This document shows positions 8,086 to 16,251 of a stretch of DNA of 35,033 bases, piece after piece. The notes beneath the pieces are model-generated. The model had not been told where the DNA came from and did not search any database. It saw nothing but the letters and a program-made list of their open reading frames with translations. The translations under genes were made by a program, and so were the position numbers. This DNA is from Muribaculaceae bacterium (GTDB lineage Bacteria > Bacteroidota > Bacteroidia > Bacteroidales > Muribaculaceae): NCBI GenBank assembly GCA_020026215.1, contig JAHHQT010000011.1:1-35033 (forward strand). The letters run 5' to 3'. Position 1 is the stretch's first letter. Every line of letters begins with the position of its first letter.

Positions 8086-8580
8086 TTAGAACAAGTCAAG
8101 GATTTCTATTGCTTCGCCTTTGGCGATAGATTCCTTTACATTAATAATTCTTTGGTTGGAACTGCCTCTAAATAATAGAGACAAGTCGCGTAGGGATTGT
8201 ACGAAACTACCGTCAACAATGACATCAATATTCTGTATGGCATTGAACAGCGTTTCGTTTTGCTGTATCTCTTCCCATTGGAAGCCTGTATAGCACCAGA
8301 TGTTTTTTCCAAGTTCGTCTTTGATGCGTTTGCTGAGTTCTGCAATTTCCTTAGGATGATACAAAGGGTCACCACCCGAGAAAGTCACATCAAAATCGTT
8401 GTCTTTGATAATCTTTATCAAATCTGATAAGTCATAGAGTTCTCCACCGTTGAAGTCCCATGATTCGGGATTGTGGCATCCCGGGCAGGCATGGTGGCAT
8501 CCTGCGAAATAAAGGGAAGTGCGCAACCCCGGTCCATCGACCGAGGTGCCTTCCACAATATCTAAAACTCTTAACTCCAT
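8086..8580 (-). CDS. nrdG: Anaerobic ribonucleotide reductase activating protein
   Basis: NrdG is the radical-SAM enzyme that installs the glycyl radical on NrdD. The 164-residue protein has the cluster motif CHHACPGC (Cys 28, 32 and 35) following DIVEGTSVDGPGLRTSLYFAG, and the TFSGGDPLYH stretch of the SAM-binding region. The length is typical. It starts 2 bp after the nrdD stop, so the two are translated from one transcript, as expected for a reductase and its activase. Confidence 0.96.
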   Translation of the reverse strand: MELRVLDIVEGTSVDGPGLRTSLYFAGCHHACPGCHNPESWDFNGGELYDLSDLIKIIKDNDFDVTFSGGDPLYHPKEIAELSKRIKDELGKNIWCYTGFQWEEIQQNETLFNAIQNIDVIVDGSFVQSLRDLSLLFRGSSNQRIINVKESIAKGEAIEILDLF

Positions 8581-8582
8581 TA

Positions 8583-10790
8583 TTATTTATGTACTACTCT
8601 ATCTCTTAATTCGGCTAATTTTGCACTGTTCCAACGGTCAGTCGTACCTACCAAATAACCTGTTATACGTTGTAGTTTGTCGATATTCTTGCTGCCGCAT
8701 TTCGGGCAAGTACAAAGGTTGTCGGTGGCATCTTCATAACCGCAATCCATACAACGGTTTCTGTTGTGGTTCACTGAACCGTAACCGATATTGTATTGGT
8801 CGATTAGACTAACAATATCGCTGATGGCACGTGGATTGTGAGTTGCATCACCATCAATTTCTACGTAGAAGATGTGACCGCCTCTGGTTAGTTCGTGGTA
8901 CGGACCTTCCACTTCTGCTTTGTGGCGTGGACTACATTTGTACCATACAGGAACGTGGTTTGAGTTGGTGTAGTAGTCTTTGTCGGTTACGCCCTTGATA
9001 ATACCGAATTTCTTGCGGTCTCTCTTGGTGAAACGGCCAGAAAGACCTTCTGCCGGAGTGGCCAATACACTGAAGTTGTGACCGAATTTCTCAGAATATT
9101 CGTCTGCACGGTCTTTCATGTGAGAAACAATCTTCAATCCTAATTTTTGGCTTTCTTCGCTTTCACCGTGGTGTTTGCCTGTAAGGGCTACCAAACATTC
9201 AGCCAATCCGATGAAACCGATACCAAGTGTTCCTTGGTTGATAACGCTTTCTACTGTATCGGTCGGTTTCAATTTTTCGCATCCGTTCCAAAGTTTTGTC
9301 ATCAACAATGGGAATTGTTTAGCCAAAGCTGTCTTTTGGAATTCGTAGCGTTCGCAAAGTTGTTTAGCGGTAATGTCGAGCATTTCATCCAATTTTTTGA
9401 AGAAGGCGTTGATTCGTTCTTCTTGGTCTTTGATCTCCATGCATTCAATACCCAACTTCACGATATTGATAGTTGAGAATGACAAGTTACCACGTCCAAC
9501 AGATGTTTTCGGACCGAAACGGTTCTCGAAAACACGTGTGCGACAACCCATAGTTGCGATTTCGTATTTATATCTTTCAGGGTCGTCTGCTCTCCAGTCT
9601 TCGTGTTGGTTGAATGTTGCATCCAAGTTCACAAAGTTAGGGAAGAAGCGACGTGCTGTTACTTTACAAGCTAATTGGAAAATGTCGTAGTTTGGGTCTT
9701 CAGGCAAGAAGTTTACACCTCTTTTCTTTTTCCAAATTTGGATAGGGAAGATGGCTGTTGCTCCGTTGCCAACACCTTCGTAAGTGGAATTCAACAATTC
9801 ACGCATGATGCAACGGCCTTCAGCTGAAGTGTCAGTACCGTAATTGATAGAACTGAATACCACTTGGTTACCACCACGAGAATGAATGGTGTTCATGTTG
9901 TGGATAAACGCTTCCATAGCTTGGTGAACACGACCTACAGTCTTGTTGATGGCATGTTGTTTCGAACGTGCTTTTCCTGTCAAACCATCCAAAGACTGTT
10001 TGGTGTAGTCTTTCAATTCTTCGCGATAGAATTCTGATAAGTCTTCACCTGTCAATGCTTCGCAGTTCTTTAGTTCTTCAATATATGATGTTCTTACGTA
10101 TGGAGCCAAATAAAAGTCGAAAGCAGGAATGGCTTGACCACCGTGCATTTCGTTTTGGGCAGTTTCCATTGAGATACAACTGATAATACTTGCTGTTTCG
10201 ATTCGTTTTGCAGGACGAGATTCTCCATGTCCGGCAATGAAACCATATTTCAAAACTCTATCCAAAGGGTGTTGTACACAAGTCAAACTTTTTGTTGGGT
10301 AATAGTCTTTATCGTGAATATGTAAATAGTTGTTTTTTACAGCCTCATTAGTTTCAGGAGATAATAGATAGTCGTCAACGAAAGGCTTTGTAGTTTCGCT
10401 GGCAAATTTCATCATCATACCTGCAGGGGAATCGGCATTCATGTTCGCATTTTCGCGAGTGATGTCGTTTGATTTAGCTTCGATGATTTCCAAGAACATA
10501 TCACGAGTTTTTGCTCTACGCGCAATACTGCGTTGGTCACGATATGCAATATATCGTTTGGCAACTTCTTTTCTTGAACTTTTCATCAATTCAAGTTCCA
10601 CTTGGTCTTGAATTTCTTCGACAGACATTTGTTCATTTCCGGTAGTACCGATTCTGTCCGTGATTTTCTGGATTAAAGATTCGTCTTCGCCTTTTTCGGT
10701 CTGAAGCATCGCTTTGCGGATGGCTGCTTTGATTTTTTCCTCGTTAAAACCAACGATTCTACCATCTCGTTTAATGACTGTTTGTATCAT
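8583..10790 (-). CDS. nrdD: Anaerobic (class III) ribonucleoside-triphosphate reductase
   Basis: NrdD makes deoxyribonucleotides without oxygen. The 735-residue protein begins with an ATP-cone allosteric domain (VIKRDGRIVGFNEEKIKAAI, residues about 3-95), then the long alpha/beta-barrel body. Near the C-terminus lies the zinc site CMDCGYEDATDNLCTCPKCGS, with two CxxC pairs, followed by the glycyl-radical loop RITGYLVGT, where Gly 711 is the expected radical residue. Length and all key motifs are normal. With nrdG it implies growth without oxygen. A candidate promoter lies about 40 bp upstream. Confidence 0.97.
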   Translation of the reverse strand: MIQTVIKRDGRIVGFNEEKIKAAIRKAMLQTEKGEDESLIQKITDRIGTTGNEQMSVEEIQDQVELELMKSSRKEVAKRYIAYRDQRSIARRAKTRDMFLEIIEAKSNDITRENANMNADSPAGMMMKFASETTKPFVDDYLLSPETNEAVKNNYLHIHDKDYYPTKSLTCVQHPLDRVLKYGFIAGHGESRPAKRIETASIISCISMETAQNEMHGGQAIPAFDFYLAPYVRTSYIEELKNCEALTGEDLSEFYREELKDYTKQSLDGLTGKARSKQHAINKTVGRVHQAMEAFIHNMNTIHSRGGNQVVFSSINYGTDTSAEGRCIMRELLNSTYEGVGNGATAIFPIQIWKKKRGVNFLPEDPNYDIFQLACKVTARRFFPNFVNLDATFNQHEDWRADDPERYKYEIATMGCRTRVFENRFGPKTSVGRGNLSFSTINIVKLGIECMEIKDQEERINAFFKKLDEMLDITAKQLCERYEFQKTALAKQFPLLMTKLWNGCEKLKPTDTVESVINQGTLGIGFIGLAECLVALTGKHHGESEESQKLGLKIVSHMKDRADEYSEKFGHNFSVLATPAEGLSGRFTKRDRKKFGIIKGVTDKDYYTNSNHVPVWYKCSPRHKAEVEGPYHELTRGGHIFYVEIDGDATHNPRAISDIVSLIDQYNIGYGSVNHNRNRCMDCGYEDATDNLCTCPKCGSKNIDKLQRITGYLVGTTDRWNSAKLAELRDRVVHK

Positions 10791-10828
10791 GACTATATGC
10801 TGTATCTGTTGTTTTTAGTTTTACGATA

Positions 10829-10836
10829 CAAATATA
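10829..10836 (-). promoter_or_regulatory. Candidate -7 element for nrdDG
   Basis: Read on the minus strand this is TATATTTG, matching TAnnTTTG; no good -33 was seen. It overlaps a 14-bp near-palindrome (TACAAATATATGTA, 10827-10840) that could be an operator. The predicted leader is about 30 nt. Confidence 0.4.
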
Positions 10837-10945
10837 TGTAATATAATTCTTATTGCATATAGCCTTTTTTCTTTTTGGACAACTTTTTATGTGACCTAGA
10901 ATTTTAAATATTTGATAATCAAAATGTTATAAAAAGTTTTGGGAA

Positions 10946-10984
10946 ACTTTATTCAACTTTTAGAACATAAAAGTTGAATAAAGT
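10946..10984 (-). terminator. Perfect 17-bp inverted repeat after the small DUF1232-like gene
   Basis: The arms at 10946-10962 and 10968-10984 are perfect complements (ACTTTATTCAACTTTTA and its reverse complement) around a 5-nt loop GAACA. It lies 14 bp beyond the stop of the gene ending at 10999 and probably ends that operon. On the minus strand the following bases are TTTCCCAAAACTTTTT, so the U tract is interrupted; the stem is AT-rich but unusually long. Confidence 0.6.
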
Positions 10985-10998
10985 GTGTGATTCGTGGC

Positions 10999-11244
10999 TT
11001 ATGAAAACAAAATCAGTGCAATTAAACTCATCATTCCAATAATGAACAAAGAGCCTGAAATCATGTATAGGCGACGCTTGATTGCCAGTATTTTATTTCG
11101 GTTTCCCACGAAGAATGTGTATCCTGCCAAGAACACAAAGAAGTCGTCGATAAAGCCCCACCAATTGGTGTCAAAATCGTTTGGAAGCACTACATATACA
11201 ATCGCTGCCAAAAAAACAAATAGTCCTGTAAGTTTTATTTTCAT
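10999..11244 (-). CDS. Small membrane protein, DUF1232/YkvA-like
   Basis: This 81-residue protein has two or three hydrophobic segments (about residues 3-21, 31-46 and 59-80). The stretch YVVLPNDFDTNWWGFIDDFFVFLAGY resembles the DUF1232 core, in which a 'Y-xx-P-x-D' turn is followed by 'G-x-DD' and a hydrophobic helix. Function is unknown. It is the last gene of the operon, 25 bp after folK, and is followed by a strong hairpin. Confidence 0.5.
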   Translation of the reverse strand: MKIKLTGLFVFLAAIVYVVLPNDFDTNWWGFIDDFFVFLAGYTFFVGNRNKILAIKRRLYMISGSLFIIGMMSLIALILFS

Positions 11245-11269
11245 AGTTTTATATCATTCTTTTAATTTC

Positions 11270-11644
11270 TTATTTTGATGTGATTTGTTTCAAGCCCTTT
11301 TGAAAATATTCGCGTGAATAGTCAGAAGGTTTGAGTATTTCTTCATTCCATGTTACAATATCAATGTCTATAGGCACAATACCAAGTATCTTGCTTTCGG
11401 GGGTGCGTCCGCAGTCTTTTTCGTACTGTTTGAATTGAGCTTTCAAGTCATCATGTTCCAACTCACATTCTATCTTCATCACAGAGTTGGTGTAATCGTT
11501 GCCTTTCCCATTGATGGCAGGAGTCGAGTAAATGTCCGACATTGCCAATGCTGTGAAATGCGAGGCAATCCAGTCCATGCATTTAATGACATTTTGGTCT
11601 CTGTTTGTGACGTTACTGCCTATGGAAAGAAAAATCTTATTCAT
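11270..11644 (-). CDS. folK: 2-amino-4-hydroxy-6-hydroxymethyldihydropteridine pyrophosphokinase (HPPK), short form
   Basis: HPPK transfers pyrophosphate from ATP to the pterin precursor in folate synthesis. The N-terminus KIFLSIGSNVTNRDQN, then YSTPAINGKGNDYTNSVMKIE and GIVPIDIDIVTWN, match the family. The final Asp-x-Asp corresponds to the magnesium-binding DLDI motif. At 124 residues it is shorter than the roughly 160 of the E. coli enzyme and lacks most of the C-terminal region after the Asp pair. I believe short forms occur in this group, but catalytic activity is not proven here. Its start overlaps the tex stop by 8 bp, indicating translational coupling. Confidence 0.8.
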   Translation of the reverse strand: MNKIFLSIGSNVTNRDQNVIKCMDWIASHFTALAMSDIYSTPAINGKGNDYTNSVMKIECELEHDDLKAQFKQYEKDCGRTPESKILGIVPIDIDIVTWNEEILKPSDYSREYFQKGLKQITSK

Positions 11645-13772
11645 TGTCCAGCCCTTTCATCGTTAATGCAATTCTGCGGCGGGATTCATCAATAGATTTG
11701 ATTTTTACTTTTACATGTTGGTGTATCTTGACAACTTCCAGCGGGGATTTGATGAAATGGTCGCACAATTCAGAAATGTGTACCAATCCATTCTCTTTAA
11801 TGCCTATATCCACGAATACACCGAATTGGGTGATGTTGGTCACGATACCGTTCAAAATCATATCGGGTCTGACATCTTCGAATTGTTTTACCGATTCGTC
11901 GAACTTCATCACTTGTACAGCTTTGCGTGGGTCACGGCCAGGCTTGTCCAATTCGTTCATAATATCAGTAAGGGTAGGGATGCCGATTTCATCAGAGATA
12001 TATTTCTTGATGTCAATTTGTTCGCGGATGGCTTTGTCGTTAATCAGTGTTTGAACATCGCAATTCAAATCCTTTGCCATTTTGCTGACAATCTTGTAAT
12101 TCTCGGGGTGAACGGCTGTATTGTCCAATGGGTTTTCTGCATCAGGGATGCGCAAGAATCCGACGCATTGTTCATAAGTCTTTGCACCTAATTTTGCAAC
12201 TTTCAACAGTTGGTTGCGATTGGTAAAGTCGCCATTCTCCTGTCGGTAGTTGACAATGTTCTGTGCTGTCTGTGGTCCAAGACCGGAAATGTAGGTCAAT
12301 AGTTCTTTGGAAGCTGTATTGACATTTACACCGACACTGTTCACACAGCTTTCGACAGTAAATTCCAACGATTTCTTCAGTTTGGTTTGGTCAACATCAT
12401 GTTGGTACTGACCTACGCCAATGGATTTAGGATCAATTTTGACCAATTCGGCAAGAGGGTCCAACAAACGACGACCAATGGAAACTGCTCCACGGACTGT
12501 AACATCCTTGTCGGGAAATTCGTCGCGAGCCACTTTCGAAGCCGAGTAGATGGATGCGCCGTCTTCACTCACGATATAAACACGAATGTCGCGGTTGAAA
12601 CGCATGGATTGCAGGAATTTTTCCGTTTTGCGGCTTGCCGTACCATTTCCCAATGCGATGGCATCTATCTTATAAACTTCCACCATGTGCGAAATTTTGC
12701 GTGCTGCGGTGGCTGTTTCGTTTCTTGGAGCTGTAGGGTAAATGGTATCGTTGTGCAACAAGTTGCCTTGCTCATCCAAGCATACCACTTTACAACCTGT
12801 TCGGAATCCCGGGTCGATAGCCAAAATGCGTTTCTTGCCCAATGGTGGTGCAAACAATAGTTGTCGCACATTGTCCGCAAAAAGTTTGATGGCTGTTTCA
12901 TCTGCTTCTGATTTGCTTGAAGTGGCAAACTCGTTTTCGATAGACGGCTTGATTAATCGCTTGTAGCTGTCTTCGATGGCATTCTCGATGACTTCTGCGG
13001 ATTCAGTATTAGGATATTTGATGAAACGTGATTTCATTTTTTCAATCACGTGGTCTTTTTCAATGTCGATGGAAACTCGCAAGAATCCCAATTTCTTACC
13101 ACGACGCATTGCCAGAATACGGTGTGAACCGCAATGGCTCAATGAAGATGTAAAATCGAAATAGTTTTGAAAATTCTCGGCTTCCTCTTCTTTACCTTTC
13201 ACAACTTTACTGGAAATGGTGGCATATTTGGCAAATGAATTACGAATCATATTTCTCACACTACCATTTTCTGAAATCCATTCAGCTATGATATCCGATG
13301 CTCCGGCAAGGGCTTCATCTATGGTCTTGACTTCGTCGTTCAGGAATTTCTGTGCAGATGTGTCCAAGTCTCGGTTGTTTTGTGCCATGATGATTTTCGC
13401 CAAAGATTCCAAGCCTTTTTCCTTGGCTATTTCAGCACGTGTACGGCGTTTTGGCTTATAAGGCAGATAAAGGTCCTCTAACAAATCTGCATTGTTGCAG
13501 TCTTCAATTTGTTGTTTCAATGCATCGGTCAATTTGTCTTGACTTTCGATGGAACTGATAATAAATTCTTTCCGTTTTTCCAGCTCAACAGCCTTTTCGT
13601 AAGCCTCTGCGATATTCTGAATCTGCACCTCGTTCAAGCAGCCAGTACATTCTTTACGATATCGGCTGATGAACGGAATGGTCGCACCATCGTCGAGCAA
13701 TTTGACGGTTGCTTCAACTTGGTGGGCAGAAATGGAGGTGTTTTGTGTGATATATGAAATAATCTTGTTCAT
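11637..13772 (-). CDS. tex: Tex-family RNA-binding transcription accessory protein
   Basis: The 711-residue protein has the full Tex order: an N-terminal helical domain (PFISRYRKECTGCLNEVQI), a YqgF/RNase H-like domain from about residue 315 (RILAIDPGFRTGCKVVCLD), a helix-hairpin-helix region (ELLTYISGLGPQTAQNIVNYR in part), and a C-terminal S1 RNA-binding domain (NGIVTNITQFGVFVDIGIKE, NGLVHISEL). Tex binds nucleic acid and affects transcription and toxin or competence genes in some bacteria; its exact role is unsettled. It overlaps the preceding metallophosphoesterase stop by 4 bp and the following folK start by 8 bp. Confidence 0.95.
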   Translation of the reverse strand: MNKIISYITQNTSISAHQVEATVKLLDDGATIPFISRYRKECTGCLNEVQIQNIAEAYEKAVELEKRKEFIISSIESQDKLTDALKQQIEDCNNADLLEDLYLPYKPKRRTRAEIAKEKGLESLAKIIMAQNNRDLDTSAQKFLNDEVKTIDEALAGASDIIAEWISENGSVRNMIRNSFAKYATISSKVVKGKEEEAENFQNYFDFTSSLSHCGSHRILAMRRGKKLGFLRVSIDIEKDHVIEKMKSRFIKYPNTESAEVIENAIEDSYKRLIKPSIENEFATSSKSEADETAIKLFADNVRQLLFAPPLGKKRILAIDPGFRTGCKVVCLDEQGNLLHNDTIYPTAPRNETATAARKISHMVEVYKIDAIALGNGTASRKTEKFLQSMRFNRDIRVYIVSEDGASIYSASKVARDEFPDKDVTVRGAVSIGRRLLDPLAELVKIDPKSIGVGQYQHDVDQTKLKKSLEFTVESCVNSVGVNVNTASKELLTYISGLGPQTAQNIVNYRQENGDFTNRNQLLKVAKLGAKTYEQCVGFLRIPDAENPLDNTAVHPENYKIVSKMAKDLNCDVQTLINDKAIREQIDIKKYISDEIGIPTLTDIMNELDKPGRDPRKAVQVMKFDESVKQFEDVRPDMILNGIVTNITQFGVFVDIGIKENGLVHISELCDHFIKSPLEVVKIHQHVKVKIKSIDESRRRIALTMKGLDNE

Positions 13773-14956
13773 TTCTTTTTCTTTAATGTAAGTAACGTGA
13801 TTTCAGGATTCGCACCGATGCGGATAGGAACACCTACCTCGCCAATGCCTACGTTGACATAAAGGTATTGACCGTTTTCCAAAGCCAATCCTGCCCAATG
13901 TTTGTAGTGCATACTTGACGGTGAGAATTTTTTGTTACCTATTTTTATCATTGATTGCATGGCATGAGTATGTCCTGCAAGGGTAAGATCGATGTCTGTT
14001 TTGTTCACCACCTCTTGTTCCCAATGTTCGGGATTGTGGGAGAACAAAATCTTGAATGACGGATGATTCTTTTGGTACGACTTTTCCAGACAGCAATAGT
14101 TCACCTTTTCTTTCTTCATCCAGTTTTCTGTACCAATCAATAGGATGGAGTCGTTGTCGCGATGCAGGAAAGTGCTTTGATTCTTCAATAAAAGCCAACC
14201 CAATGAGTCGCGTTGAATGGCAATCATCTGGGCAAAGTCCTTTTTCTTGTCCTTCGGCTGTTTCCAACGCATATAGTCACCATAATCATGGTTTCCCAAG
14301 ATAGAAACCACTCCGTCCTTGGCTTTCAGTTGGCGCAAAGTTTTAATAAAAGGAAGCAGTTCATCTGAATTTCGGTTGACGATGTCGCCTGTAAAAGCAA
14401 TCATGTCTGGGTGGAGTTTATTGATTTCTTCCACCATATTTTCTATGATGCCTGTTCTCTTGCCGAAAGTGCCCGAGTGCAAGTCGGAAAATTGTGCAAT
14501 GGTATATCCGTCGAATGCTTCGGGAAGTTTCTCTGATTCTATCGTCACCTCATTTACTATGAAATTACGCGGTGTAACCAAGGCACTCCACCAAAAGATG
14601 AACAATAGCGTAAAACTGACAATGCAGGCCGTCTTGGATAACCATTTCCATTGCTTGCCTTTCCATAATAGCGGTAGGAGTGAAAACACCTCTATTGCTG
14701 CATACACATATTTAGGCACATAGATGGAAAGATGGGTGAACAGCATCCACATTAGTGTGACCATATCGTTGTTGGTCACTCGATGGTCGGAAGCATAGTA
14801 AATATATCCCAAGCAAAAATAAAGAATGGCAGAGAAAACAATATGAGCTTTCTTCAGCCATTCTTTATTGGTCTTTTTTAATTTGTGGTAAATGAAGATA
14901 TCAATGATAATATTCATTATCACCAGCGCAAGTATTGCTACAAGCGAAATCCTCAT
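13769..14956 (-). CDS. Membrane-anchored calcineurin-like metallophosphoesterase
   Basis: The 395-residue protein has four predicted transmembrane helices in its first 130 residues and then a metallophosphoesterase domain. All metal-site motifs are visible: SDLHSG (Asp 158, His 160), GDIVNR (Asp 191), GNHDYGD (Asn 222, His 223), FSHNPEHW and AGHTHAMQ. This layout matches YkuE-like phosphoesterases, some of which act on UDP-diacylglucosamine-type or other lipid phosphates, but the substrate is not inferable here. It lies between an acyltransferase (12 bp upstream) and tex (4-bp overlap), in one operon. A lipid-related substrate would fit the neighbour. Confidence 0.85.
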   Translation of the reverse strand: MRISLVAILALVIMNIIIDIFIYHKLKKTNKEWLKKAHIVFSAILYFCLGYIYYASDHRVTNNDMVTLMWMLFTHLSIYVPKYVYAAIEVFSLLPLLWKGKQWKWLSKTACIVSFTLLFIFWWSALVTPRNFIVNEVTIESEKLPEAFDGYTIAQFSDLHSGTFGKRTGIIENMVEEINKLHPDMIAFTGDIVNRNSDELLPFIKTLRQLKAKDGVVSILGNHDYGDYMRWKQPKDKKKDFAQMIAIQRDSLGWLLLKNQSTFLHRDNDSILLIGTENWMKKEKVNYCCLEKSYQKNHPSFKILFSHNPEHWEQEVVNKTDIDLTLAGHTHAMQSMIKIGNKKFSPSSMHYKHWAGLALENGQYLYVNVGIGEVGVPIRIGANPEITLLTLKKKK

Positions 14957-14968
14957 AATTGCAAATTT

Positions 14969-16165
14969 TTATTTATTTTCAGTCTCGTTCAATTTGTTTA
15001 CCAATGGATTAGAATACATAACGAGCATTAGGTCGCGCATGTATTTTCTATCATCTTGGCTAATAGGGAAGTCCACTTCCTTTTGTACTTTATCCAACTG
15101 TCCGTTAAGATAGTTGTTGAATTTTTCGATGTCTTCCTTTGTGTATGAATCTTTGAAACGTGTGGTTTCGAAACGTTCATCGTAGGCAATATAGTTACCC
15201 GGGTAAATGCGGTAACCTGCGTGGATGTGGTGGTCAATGATTTGGCGGATGCCGTTCAATTGTTCCACTTTGTCCAAGCCACGAAGAGCTTCTACATCAT
15301 CGTTGATGCACTGAGTAAATGTATAGTTGATGCGGCCTTTGTTTTGCAACAATCCTGTTTCCATGCTGAACAAGTCGTCGCGTTTTGTCTTTTTGAATTC
15401 AGGGTCTTTCTTTTTCAACAAGAATTCACGGGCTTTCAAATAGTCGTTAGGGTCGTATTCGTAGCTGATGGATACAGGCAATATATTTAATTCTTTAATA
15501 TTGTCAATCAAACATTTTCCACCTCTGATGCTCAACATTTTCACCAAACTTTCCTGAGTGCTGTCGCTACTGTCTTTTGCACGACCTTCGCGTTGTGCAA
15601 TCCATACAGATTCTTTTTTCTCAGTCAAAGCAAAGTGGATATATCCAGAAAGTTGTTTGGCAGCTTCCAAGGTGTGGCGCATACCAACATTTCGTTTTAC
15701 AATTACGCTTTTGTTCAATCTTACCAATAACTCAATCCATGGGTAAATCAACAAGTTGTCACCGATTGCCACTTCTGTGGTACGGGCATTGTTGCGTAAA
15801 AGGACTAAATTAAGGAATGTGGCATCAAGAACGATGTCACGGTGATTGGTAATCATAGTATATGATTTCTTGATATCTACATTCTCTACATCAGTGCCGT
15901 AAACACCATTAGTGGTTTTTGTGGCAAGTAGTTCAAGAAATGGATACATAGCTTTAGTCTGAAAGTCTTTCTTGGTTTTAAGAGATAGTAGTTGGTTACA
16001 GAATGCTTCGAAGTCAACATCGGGCATAACCCAAGTAATGGCATGTTTGAAACCATCTTCTTTTACCATTTGTGCCATTTTTTCAGGAAATTCTTCATCT
16101 GAAAATGGACAAATATCAAGAAATTCTTCTGGTGTTACTATTTCTTTCATGTTAATATGTTTCAA
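14969..16165 (-). CDS. Glycerolphosphate acyltransferase-like protein (PlsC/PlsB superfamily)
   Basis: The 398-residue protein carries an acyltransferase core: TNHRDIVLDATF around residue 110 as the catalytic His-Asp box, and WIAQREGRAKDSS around residue 195 as the EGR substrate-binding block. These enzymes acylate glycerol-3-phosphate or lysophosphatidate during phospholipid synthesis at the inner membrane. The His and Asp are separated by five residues rather than the four of the standard HX4D box. There is no obvious transmembrane helix. It is the first gene of the operon running down to 10999, with a good promoter just upstream. The second Met (residue 6) is an alternative start. Confidence 0.8.
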   Translation of the reverse strand: MKHINMKEIVTPEEFLDICPFSDEEFPEKMAQMVKEDGFKHAITWVMPDVDFEAFCNQLLSLKTKKDFQTKAMYPFLELLATKTTNGVYGTDVENVDIKKSYTMITNHRDIVLDATFLNLVLLRNNARTTEVAIGDNLLIYPWIELLVRLNKSVIVKRNVGMRHTLEAAKQLSGYIHFALTEKKESVWIAQREGRAKDSSDSTQESLVKMLSIRGGKCLIDNIKELNILPVSISYEYDPNDYLKAREFLLKKKDPEFKKTKRDDLFSMETGLLQNKGRINYTFTQCINDDVEALRGLDKVEQLNGIRQIIDHHIHAGYRIYPGNYIAYDERFETTRFKDSYTKEDIEKFNNYLNGQLDKVQKEVDFPISQDDRKYMRDLMLVMYSNPLVNKLNETENK

Positions 16166-16186
16166 TTTTTTAGAGCTTATCTCTTA

Positions 16187-16217
16187 CAAAGATAATTAAA
16201 GTTGTAAGGAATACAAA
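16187..16217 (-). promoter_or_regulatory. Bacteroidota-type promoter for the acyltransferase-tex-folK operon
   Basis: On the minus strand, TATCTTTG (16194-16187) matches TAnnTTTG and TTTG (16217-16214) lies 19 bp upstream. The leader would be about 15 nt. Confidence 0.65.
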
Positions 16218-16251
16218 AATTCGACCTTATATTTTTGGGTCAGTTTGGGCC

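Noticed and set aside
11644..13757. Several open frames of 80-160 codons antisense to tex, and similar ones antisense to nrdD, leuA-like and the amidase genes
   Set aside because: They lie wholly inside well-supported genes on the opposite strand, show no domain motifs and have no promoter or spacing of their own.
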